Source of the DNA: Minisyncoccota bacterium
GTDB taxonomy: Bacteria; Patescibacteriota; Microgenomatia; UBA1400; PJMF01
DNA length: 17,477 nt
NCBI GenBank assembly: GCA_003518205.1
Contig: DOZC01000057.1
Location: 942-18,418 of the forward strand
Direction: 5' to 3'
The notes beneath the pieces are model-generated. The model was given only the letters and a program-made list of their open reading frames with translations, made no database searches and was not told where the DNA came from. Shown piece by piece: positions 1 through 6,308 of the stretch (positions are counted from its first letter, which is position 1; each line of letters starts with the position of its first letter). The translations under genes were made by a program, and so were the position numbers.

Positions 1-284
1 GGATTGGGAGTGCGGCCAGCTTGATATTCGCTCAAAAAATAACTCATGACTTTATCGCGGTAAGCTAAGCGAAAATCTAAAGCTTGAAAAGGTAAGTTAA
101 GCTGCAAAGCTACTTTGAGCGAGTCTTGACGATCGGTTTCAGCTCGACAACCAGGTTCATTCCAGCATTCAATAAAAACGGCCGTGACTTGATATCCAGC
201 CTCAATCAATAACTTGGCTGAGACGGCTGAGTCAACTCCGCCGGAAAGACCGAGAGCAATTTTACGAAGTGGCAAGGAAGACAT
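1..284 (-). CDS. mnmA: tRNA-uridine 2-sulfurtransferase MnmA, N-terminal part
   Basis: MnmA adds sulfur to U34 of tRNA Lys, Glu and Gln in the cytoplasm, using ATP and a persulfide donor. About 94 residues are present and the gene continues off the left edge. The visible part has the PP-loop ATP-binding motif SGGVDS at residues 14-19, a family-typical ECWNEPGCRAETDRQDSL stretch, and the conserved GRTPNP just before the window ends. The ATG at 284 puts the PP-loop at the normal distance from the N-terminus. No Shine-Dalgarno motif precedes it. It lies 20 bp downstream of the DUF1704 gene on the same strand, so it is probably read from the same transcript, although its function is unrelated. 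The family call is secure; the C-terminal half cannot be judged. Confidence 0.93.
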   Translation of the reverse strand, partial: MSSLPLRKIALGLSGGVDSAVSAKLLIEAGYQVTAVFIECWNEPGCRAETDRQDSLKVALQLNLPFQALDFRLAYRDKVMSYFLSEYQAGRTPN

Positions 285-304
285 GTGGTTTTTAAAGTAG
301 TAAT

Positions 305-1258
305 TTATGAAACCAGTTGGGCAAATTGATTGGTTTGACCAATTTGAGCAATGGTGGCTAAATACTTGGCTGAGTTAGCAATAAATGCCGGAAAACGTAG
401 CTGATCTGGATTTGAAAAGTCAGTCAAAACTTTTTTGGTGTCAATTACTTGATTGAGACTGATTCTACCAAGATAAAGATCTTTGACTTGATGGTCGGGA
501 CTCATCAGCCACTGCCAAACGCTGACCGCTCCTTCTAGATAGGTACAATCTCGAGTGAATCCTCCCGGAACCTCAGTTTCAACCAAACCTCGCTTATTAC
601 GAGTGGTGATCGCCCAGGCCAACTCAGGTGAAACTCCCAATTTGACCATTTCAGTAAAAGTGGCTCTAAAACCCAAAGATTGTGCTAAAAAACAACCAAT
701 ATACGATAGAAAAGTTTTGCGCATTATCACTTCAGGTTGGTCAAGATAACTATGTAAACTAGCCAAGCCTTCTTCAGTGGATCTAAAATCGTAGTTTTCT
801 TCTGGAGGTGACAAACTCAAAGTGGTGTGATTTAGCAATCGGAGTAAGTGGGTTTCGATCTCATGATGAATTTTGCCTTTTAATTGAATCAGAGTGAATT
901 GAATTGGAGTTCGAATATAAAGCGTGCTGCGACTCAGTCTTAATTGAGATAAATAGTGATGACTGAAATCAACTTTTAAAATTGGAATTTTTAAACTGTC
1001 ACAAGCCTCAGTCACGGCTTGAAAAACTTGGGTCTGCGTCGCTAGAGGAGAAATAGGGTTGAGTTGAGCGGCGAATGACTGTTGTGTCATTTTCAGAGCC
1101 TGATTAAAAAACTTAACTTTGGGCTGGCCATAAAACTGGATTAAATTTGGTTCAATGTTTTGACTGTAGCTGAAGCGTGGCTCGTAAGTATCACTTTCAA
1201 AAAATTTGGTTTTTTCTGCCAATAAATTGGTTGGAGTTAGTTGAGCCAGCTGAATCAT
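305..1258 (-). CDS. DUF1704 / MATCAP-like zinc metallopeptidase
   Basis: This 317-residue protein matches the DUF1704 family (also the QEGLA-motif family TIGR02421), whose eukaryotic members include the tubulin tyrosine carboxypeptidase MATCAP. Seen directly: an HExxxH zinc motif, HEIETH at residues 132-137, followed by LLRLLN; the second signature TEEGLA at 161-166, which in MATCAP supplies the third zinc ligand; and FTRDCTYLEG at 234-243. All expected catalytic residues are present. It has no signal peptide or membrane segment, so it is probably cytoplasmic. The start overlaps the stop of the upstream ATP-grasp gene by 4 bp (ATGA), which suggests coupled translation. By analogy with MATCAP it may trim a C-terminal residue or peptide, perhaps one added by the neighbouring ligases; that is inference. 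It is somewhat short for the family, and the substrate is unknown. Confidence 0.85.
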   Translation of the reverse strand: MIQLAQLTPTNLLAEKTKFFESDTYEPRFSYSQNIEPNLIQFYGQPKVKFFNQALKMTQQSFAAQLNPISPLATQTQVFQAVTEACDSLKIPILKVDFSHHYLSQLRLSRSTLYIRTPIQFTLIQLKGKIHHEIETHLLRLLNHTTLSLSPPEENYDFRSTEEGLASLHSYLDQPEVIMRKTFLSYIGCFLAQSLGFRATFTEMVKLGVSPELAWAITTRNKRGLVETEVPGGFTRDCTYLEGAVSVWQWLMSPDHQVKDLYLGRISLNQVIDTKKVLTDFSNPDQLRFPAFIANSAKYLATIAQIGQTNQFAQLVS

Positions 1259-2235
1259 AATTTGATAGCTTCTTTAATAGCAAAATCAATAATTTGACCG
1301 GCCAAATCATGAGTTCGACCCTGAACTGGGAAATGATGCATTCGCAAACCAGGTGATTTATTGATTTCAATAATGCCGGCTTTGGGTTGGTGAGCAATGG
1401 GATCGGTTAAGTTTTGACACATGACATCAATTCCAATTACGTTGAGATCGCAAGTTTGAGCAATGGTTTCGAAAAGGCGTTGGTTGACTGGACTGACTTG
1501 ATCAGTTAAATCCCAAGCTTCACCGCCAGTAGATAAATTAGCGGTTTGTCGAAGAATCACAACTTGTTTTTCAGCCGGTCGGCTAGTTAAAACTAATTGT
1601 TGCTGAGCCAAGTTTTGAATTAGAATTTCGTCAATTTTAATCAGTGAGAGCTTGCCCCGATGTCCCTCATCTCGCCAGGGATGTTGGTTTTTGAGTTCAA
1701 TTAATTCGGCAATCGTATGTTGACCATCGCCAGTTACTTGAGCCGGTTGGCGTAGGGCGGCGGCTGCAAACTTAAAGTTAATGCAAACAATTCGAAACTC
1801 AGTGCCCTGAAGCAATTCCTCAAAAATAACTGGATTGGTTTGATTTAAAAAGGCAGTTCGAGCGGCCGCAAAATCTGCCAAACCAACGATGACACCTACT
1901 CCATGAGCCCCTCTTTGAGGCTTCATCACCAGGGGAAAATGGAGCTTTTTCAGTTCCATTAGTTGATTTTCATCAGTTACCAGCACTGATTCAGCGGTGG
2001 GAGCTTGGGCGGTTTTTAAGAAAACCTTGGTTAAGGCTTTATTATCGGCAATGGTTTGGCCGATAGCGGACTGAAATGAAGTTCGCGAGCCGGCAGTGTA
2101 CCAAGACTTGCCTTGATAGCTCATTTTAATCACTTGAGTTTCAGGAAAGGTTTCGCAGGTGATGCCTCGCTCGATAGCTGCCGCGTAAAGCAACTGAGAA
2201 CTGGCATCAAGATAGTTAGGGATGGAAGTTGGCAT
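1255..2235 (-). CDS. Cyanophycin-synthetase-like ATP-grasp amide ligase
   Basis: The 326 residues form a stand-alone ATP-grasp enzyme resembling the ATP-grasp domain of cyanophycin synthetase (CphA) and related carboxylate-amine ligases. Such enzymes activate a carboxylate as an acyl phosphate and join it to an amine. Visible landmarks are the ATP-binding strand and loop PLVMKPQRGAHGVGV at 101-115, EELLQGTEFRIVCINFK near 139-155, the CphA-like LRQTANLSTGGEA at 228-240 followed by DLTD, and the metal-binding IIEINKSPGLRMHHFP at 288-303. It lacks both the N-terminal domain and the C-terminal Mur-ligase domain of true CphA, so it is not a cyanophycin synthetase. The gene starts 2 bp after the RimK-like gene and overlaps the DUF1704 gene by 4 bp. 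Substrates are unknown. The fold and ligase class are confident. Confidence 0.88.
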   Translation of the reverse strand: MPTSIPNYLDASSQLLYAAAIERGITCETFPETQVIKMSYQGKSWYTAGSRTSFQSAIGQTIADNKALTKVFLKTAQAPTAESVLVTDENQLMELKKLHFPLVMKPQRGAHGVGVIVGLADFAAARTAFLNQTNPVIFEELLQGTEFRIVCINFKFAAAALRQPAQVTGDGQHTIAELIELKNQHPWRDEGHRGKLSLIKIDEILIQNLAQQQLVLTSRPAEKQVVILRQTANLSTGGEAWDLTDQVSPVNQRLFETIAQTCDLNVIGIDVMCQNLTDPIAHQPKAGIIEINKSPGLRMHHFPVQGRTHDLAGQIIDFAIKEAIKL

Positions 2236-2237
2236 AT

Positions 2238-3518
2238 TTATTCGCTGCTGGAAACCAAAAAATTGGTTAGGTCTTGGCGGCCAATCTCCACTTTATGTTT
2301 ACTACTGTTGAGCTTTTTGGAAACCAACATGGCGGTTTTAACTTTTTGATCTTTAAGTTTAAATTTAACTTCAACAACCGGAATTTTACCCTCACCCTGT
2401 TCGGTTTGGAACCAGAGCAAGTCATCCAAATCAATCAAGCCCAATTGGTTGGCCAGATTGCTGGCAATCATACTGCGAAAGCGACCAGTGTTAACCAGCG
2501 CCGTGGTTTGTTCAGTTTTACCCCCACCGTAAAGATCGATAGTTTCTCTGGCCGAAACAATTGTTAAACCATCTTTGGCTTTAATTTTGTCGGCAAATCT
2601 TTCGGCAAATAAAGCTTGACTAATTTTGACACCATGTTCGGCATCGCGAACATTGAGATCAGTAACTCGCTCCAAGCGGCGGCCTAAACCTGCATGATTG
2701 GCATTCTGAATTGATAAACCAGGGTTGGCATTCAACTCTACTACCATGGGACCCTTTTCTTCGTGAACAAATAAATCAACTCCAGCAAAAGCCAAATTAG
2801 CAGCCACAGCGGCCTCAACTGCGGTTTTAAGCAACGCCGACCAAAACGGAATTTTGATGCCATTAAGTTTGTGTTTGGTGCCCGGCAAAAACTGAATCAG
2901 AGTGTTTTTATGAGCCACGGCATGAGTGGTGATACCACTGGCCATATCAATCCCAACTCCAATAGCTCCTTGAGTTACATTGGCTCGACCTTCTGACTCG
3001 GCTGTGGGGAGTCGGAGCATGGCCATGACTGGAACTTGATTGAAAACAATGACTCGAATATCAGGAGTGCCTTTATAAGTGTATTTTTGGAGACAACTAT
3101 GAATTGTGACTCGCTCTTCTACGATGACATTATGCTGAGAACCATAAGTACTATACTGGCCTTCCAAAATATCGAAGCAATGCAACTTCAAATCCTCCAA
3201 ACTCCAAATTTTACCCAACATATCTTGCCAGCGTTTTCCATCAGCCAATTGAGATCGAAAAGCCACCACTCCCTTACCAGCATTGCCGTTAGTGGGCTTA
3301 ATGACAAAATTTTTGGTTAATTTATTCCAGTCAAAATCGTTAACATCTTCATTAGTAGCCAAAATACCATAGATTTCGGCGGTAGGAATATTATGATTTT
3401 GGAGCAAAATTTTAGTGGCAAATTTTGAGGCACAGAAACTCCGCGCAGTTTTGGAGTTGAGCCCCGTGTACAGCCGATCCCGAGCGTTCATGCCCAGAAT
3501 GTCAGTAAATTTGGTCAT
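2238..3518 (-). CDS. RimK-like alpha-L-glutamate ligase homologue with C-terminal retropepsin-like domain
   Basis: The 426-residue protein has two parts. Residues 1-290 are an ATP-grasp ligase of the alpha-L-glutamate ligase-related (RimK-like) type: NARDRLYTGLNS at 11-22, ATP-binding FVIKPTNGNAGKGVV at 71-85, PDIRVIVF at 152-159 and metal-binding VVELNANPGLSIQNA at 259-273. Residues about 318-424 resemble the retropepsin-like/Zn_protease (PF05618-type) domain often fused to or encoded next to RimK: VSARETIDLYGGG, then ALVNTGRFRS at 340-349, VVEVKFKL at 381-388 and the closing EIGRQDLTNFLV at 411-422. The usual catalytic DTG triad is NTG here (N343), so proteolysis is doubtful. The gene begins inside the stop of the 7TM gene (ATGA overlap). 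It probably adds amino acids to a peptide or protein carboxylate; the target is unknown. Confidence 0.88.
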   Translation of the reverse strand: MTKFTDILGMNARDRLYTGLNSKTARSFCASKFATKILLQNHNIPTAEIYGILATNEDVNDFDWNKLTKNFVIKPTNGNAGKGVVAFRSQLADGKRWQDMLGKIWSLEDLKLHCFDILEGQYSTYGSQHNVIVEERVTIHSCLQKYTYKGTPDIRVIVFNQVPVMAMLRLPTAESEGRANVTQGAIGVGIDMASGITTHAVAHKNTLIQFLPGTKHKLNGIKIPFWSALLKTAVEAAVAANLAFAGVDLFVHEEKGPMVVELNANPGLSIQNANHAGLGRRLERVTDLNVRDAEHGVKISQALFAERFADKIKAKDGLTIVSARETIDLYGGGKTEQTTALVNTGRFRSMIASNLANQLGLIDLDDLLWFQTEQGEGKIPVVEVKFKLKDQKVKTAMLVSKKLNSSKHKVEIGRQDLTNFLVSSSE

Positions 3519-4498
3519 GACTTTTTCTCAGTGATTGATTGAAAGCGCCAATACTCCAAGAGGCGTAAGCCAGTGTAGCGGCCTAAACTCATATTAGTAA
3601 TCGCGATCATGAGCAGAGTTAATTCTGGCCATAACAACACAAACTTTTGCACCGTTTCCCAGCCCATAAATAACGAGCAAGCGATGGCTAAAATTAAAGT
3701 TTCTAAAGTGAGTTGAATGGCTTCTTTTTGACTATTAAAAAGTTGGGTTTCCATAAAATTTTCTGACAGCAACATCATAATTAAAAGCGGAAAGATACTA
3801 ATTGAAATTAAAAATTGCACGCTCAGGTAAGTGCTGACAATGAGCAATAATAAAATAAAGACCGACAAACCCCACAATAACATGGCTGTTCTTGGCAAAT
3901 AAGGTAGTTTGAGTCGTTTGATAACTTTGAAAGTAATAATTGCCGCGATCAAGATAGCCAAAAAAGTTATGACACCAGTCAGCAAGCCAGTGGATACAAA
4001 TGCCACCGCCAGGACAGCAGGGATGTAAATTCCAAACCCAGTTAGACCAATCACGTGTCTAGAAGCCGCAATGGCCGAAGCTACCAAAGGAAAGAGAATT
4101 AATAGCACAATTAAGTTGGCCGGCAAACCACGATCAATAGCTCCTCGAATCGCATGCTGAAGCGGATTGTGCCAGGTGAGAGTCTCAACGGGATGTTGGT
4201 CTAGATAAGCCGCCAACTTGCTTTTTTGTTTACCGGCGGTTTCAGTTAAATCTTGATCTTTTTTCTCTTGAATTTTCTGCTCAACTTTGGCTGAAGCCGA
4301 ACTAGTTACACCAGCACTTTCAGAAGCCGCCAATTCTCCTGAATTAGTGGCTGTGCCACTCTCAGTCGCAACGTTGATTAAGGGACTAGTTTTGGTGATG
4401 GCAAGTATGGCAACGGGTTGAAAAACATTCAAAAGACTGATGCTGCAAAGCAGTAATGGGCTCAAAAGCCACCGAAAAATGGCAAAGCGGTGTGTCAT
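3515..4498 (-). CDS. 7TM protein of the transglutaminase-associated family (PF14402-like), lacking the transglutaminase domain
   Basis: The 327-residue membrane protein has a hydrophobic N-terminal segment at about 10-33, a low-complexity Ala/Ser/Thr/Glu/Lys linker at 35-95, and seven predicted membrane helices from about 127 to 305. Family-like motifs include HVIGLTGFGIYIPAVLAVAF at 148-167, SIFPLLIMMLLSENFME at 234-250 and PELTLLMIAI plus LGRYTGLRLLEYWRF near the C-terminus. Family members are usually fused to an inactive transglutaminase domain; here that region is replaced by the short linker. The N-terminal segment is probably a signal anchor that places the linker outside the cell. Overlap with the downstream RimK-like gene points to one functional unit, perhaps a transporter or membrane platform for the ligase product. 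No transport activity is established. An extended -10 promoter lies 8 bp before the ATG. Confidence 0.85.
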   Translation of the reverse strand: MTHRFAIFRWLLSPLLLCSISLLNVFQPVAILAITKTSPLINVATESGTATNSGELAASESAGVTSSASAKVEQKIQEKKDQDLTETAGKQKSKLAAYLDQHPVETLTWHNPLQHAIRGAIDRGLPANLIVLLILFPLVASAIAASRHVIGLTGFGIYIPAVLAVAFVSTGLLTGVITFLAILIAAIITFKVIKRLKLPYLPRTAMLLWGLSVFILLLLIVSTYLSVQFLISISIFPLLIMMLLSENFMETQLFNSQKEAIQLTLETLILAIACSLFMGWETVQKFVLLWPELTLLMIAITNMSLGRYTGLRLLEYWRFQSITEKKS

Positions 4499-4506
4499 AA
4501 GAGTTT

Positions 4507-4515
4507 ATTATACCA
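4507..4515 (-). promoter_or_regulatory. Extended -10 promoter element for the 7TM/ligase/peptidase module
   Basis: The minus strand reads TGG-TATAAT, a perfect -10 hexamer with the TGN extension. It ends 8 bp before the ATG of the 7TM gene. There is no good -35 match (TTCGAA at 18 bp is weak), as is usual for extended -10 promoters. If used, the transcript would begin within a few bases of the ATG, so the mRNA would be nearly leaderless. Confidence 0.5.
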
Positions 4516-4546
4516 AGTTGGCCTCTCAACTTCGAATTTGGGGTAG

Positions 4547-4903
4547 TTATTTGATAAAAATTCGCACAAAACTTTGGATCAGGCTGATCAACATCGATAC
4601 TGTTAAAAGCGAGAAAAATCGGTTTAAAGTGACTTGAAACAAAACTAAATTGCCAATCTGAAACCCAGGGACTAGATAAGTGGCCAACCACAAAATTACC
4701 ACATTAATGACCCAACTAAACAAACCTAAAGTAATCACATTGATGGGTAAAAATAAAAGTTTTAAAACCGGTCGCACCAGGGTTTCTAAGGCCGCTAAAA
4801 CTATTCCTGCCAAGATTAAAGTTATCCACCCACCATAACTTACACTTGGGATTAGCCAAGCCAAAATAAAAATAGTCACAATCATGCTCAGAATAGTTTT
4901 CAT
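4547..4903 (-). CDS. Phage holin family 4-like small membrane protein (PF04020-like)
   Basis: This 118-residue, almost entirely hydrophobic protein has about four membrane helices. It shows the signature of the small membrane protein family labelled phage holin 4 superfamily: LVRPVLKLLFLPINVITLGLF near the middle, followed by a second helix pair and LVPGFQIGN. Despite the name, most chromosomal members are not phage proteins and have no proven function. The start is the ATG at 4903; a TTG directly before it adds one residue in the open frame but is not needed. It lies 19 bp after the uvrC stop and 48 bp before the 7TM gene on the same strand. No phage genes are nearby, so a lysis role is unlikely. 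Confidence 0.82.
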   Translation of the reverse strand: MKTILSMIVTIFILAWLIPSVSYGGWITLILAGIVLAALETLVRPVLKLLFLPINVITLGLFSWVINVVILWLATYLVPGFQIGNLVLFQVTLNRFFSLLTVSMLISLIQSFVRIFIK

Positions 4904-4922
4904 CAATTAAGCATACCACGGG

Positions 4923-6308
4923 TTAAAGTGGTTGGGTGTCGAGTAAGGCTCTGAGAGTCAACCGATGATGTTGTTTTTGGGCAAAACGATGCGCTTCATC
5001 ACGCAGTTGTTGAATTAATTTGAGAGCCGGATGACCAGTCGGTAGAGTCACCAGATGATAATTTTTGGCGGGATTTTTAGCAGTGGTGGCGATAGCCGTA
5101 ATTGGCAACACCAATCGATCAGGATCTTTGGCAATCCCGATAACTTTGGCCGGCCAGTTCCAGACTGACAGTGCGGCTCGAACCTGGCCTTTGCCGCCAT
5201 CGACCACGACTAAATCTGGACTACCCCACTCTGGGTGAGATTGACGCCGAACTAAAGCTTCCTTAAGCATTTGATAATCGTTAGGAGTATCAAGAGTTTT
5301 GATATTAAAAACTTTGTATTGACTAGAATCAGGTCGACCATCAGTCAATACCACTTGAGAAACAGTGGCTTGTTTGCCCTGAAGATTGCTCACATCATAA
5401 CCTTCGATTCGCTGCAACGGATGACCATGAGGAACTCTGAGATAGTCAGCCAGGAGTTTCTGTAAAAAGATTAAGCCGGCTTCAGCTTCACTTTGATGAA
5501 AGTCTGGCAAAACTAACTCTGGACCTAAGCGGTATTGACCTGAGGTCACTGCCTTGATGGCTTCGATTTGATGTTGATGCAACTCAGCTAACTCAAATTC
5601 TTCTTGAGCGATGGCGGTTTTAAGTTGAGTTCTAAGATTAGTGACTACGGTTTTTTTCTGGCCTCGCAAAAATAAGCTTAGTTCTTTGATGGCGATTTGA
5701 TAATCGGCCGCGGAAACTATTCCCAGACAAACTCCAGGACAGAGATCGAGGTGGTGATAGAAACAGGCCTTGGGATGGCGATTGGCTTTGGGTGGACCCT
5801 GATTGCACCAAGGAAAGATTCGGCGGGCTAACTTGAGAACTTCCTGAAGTTTATAGCTACTTGGAAATGGACCCAACACCGTTCCAACTTTTGAGCCATG
5901 ACGAAGCTCGGCCTTCCTGACTTTTAAGAGTCGAGGGAATTCTTCGGCAGTGATGAGTAGATACAGCGGCGATTTATCATCTTTAAGTAAAGTGTTAAAA
6001 GGAGGCTGATGAAGTCTAATTAATTCGGCTTCAATCAATAAGGCCTCCAACTCACTTTCCAGAATTTCGAATCGCAACTCAGCGGCCGTAGCCACCATTT
6101 TTTTGATTTTTGGACTGAGTCGAGGCAACTGGGTGTAGTTAGTTACCCGATGGCGGAGATTTCTAGCTTTTCCGACGTAAAGAATGCGACCGCTGGCGTC
6201 CCAAAAAGAATAGACTCCAGGCACCGATGGCAAGGACGATACCACTGCCGGCCAAGATTTGACTGGCGATGGAGAAGTTGAGGTATTTGAGTTGATTAGG
6301 GAGGACAT
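4923..6308 (-). CDS. uvrC: Excinuclease ABC subunit C (UvrC), lacking the C-terminal helix-hairpin-helix domain
   Basis: UvrC makes the two incisions of nucleotide excision repair after UvrA and UvrB locate damage. The GIY-YIG nuclease is intact (SLPSVPGVYSF, then RILYVGKARNLRHRV). Four cysteines match the family's iron-sulfur site (CNQGPP, ACFYHHLDLCPGVCLG). A UVR motif follows (AQEEFELAELHQHQIEA), then the RNase H-like second nuclease with GYDVSNLQGK, VVVDGGKGQ and the catalytic His in DEAHRFA. The protein stops at RALLDTQPL, where the tandem HhH DNA-binding domain would begin; the usual length is near 600 residues against 461 here. The first in-frame ATG is 6308. A TTG at 6356 gives 16 more residues, and GTG 6245 or TTG 6233 would shorten the overlap with the upstream gene. 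Any start before the GIY-YIG domain overlaps the transglutaminase gene by at least 71 bp. Confidence 0.93.
   Translation of the reverse strand: MSSLINSNTSTSPSPVKSWPAVVSSLPSVPGVYSFWDASGRILYVGKARNLRHRVTNYTQLPRLSPKIKKMVATAAELRFEILESELEALLIEAELIRLHQPPFNTLLKDDKSPLYLLITAEEFPRLLKVRKAELRHGSKVGTVLGPFPSSYKLQEVLKLARRIFPWCNQGPPKANRHPKACFYHHLDLCPGVCLGIVSAADYQIAIKELSLFLRGQKKTVVTNLRTQLKTAIAQEEFELAELHQHQIEAIKAVTSGQYRLGPELVLPDFHQSEAEAGLIFLQKLLADYLRVPHGHPLQRIEGYDVSNLQGKQATVSQVVLTDGRPDSSQYKVFNIKTLDTPNDYQMLKEALVRRQSHPEWGSPDLVVVDGGKGQVRAALSVWNWPAKVIGIAKDPDRLVLPITAIATTAKNPAKNYHLVTLPTGHPALKLIQQLRDEAHRFAQKQHHRLTLRALLDTQPL

Noticed and set aside
4547..4903. Prophage lysis gene based on the holin label
   Set aside because: The family is widespread on chromosomes, and no endolysin or other phage gene is in the window.
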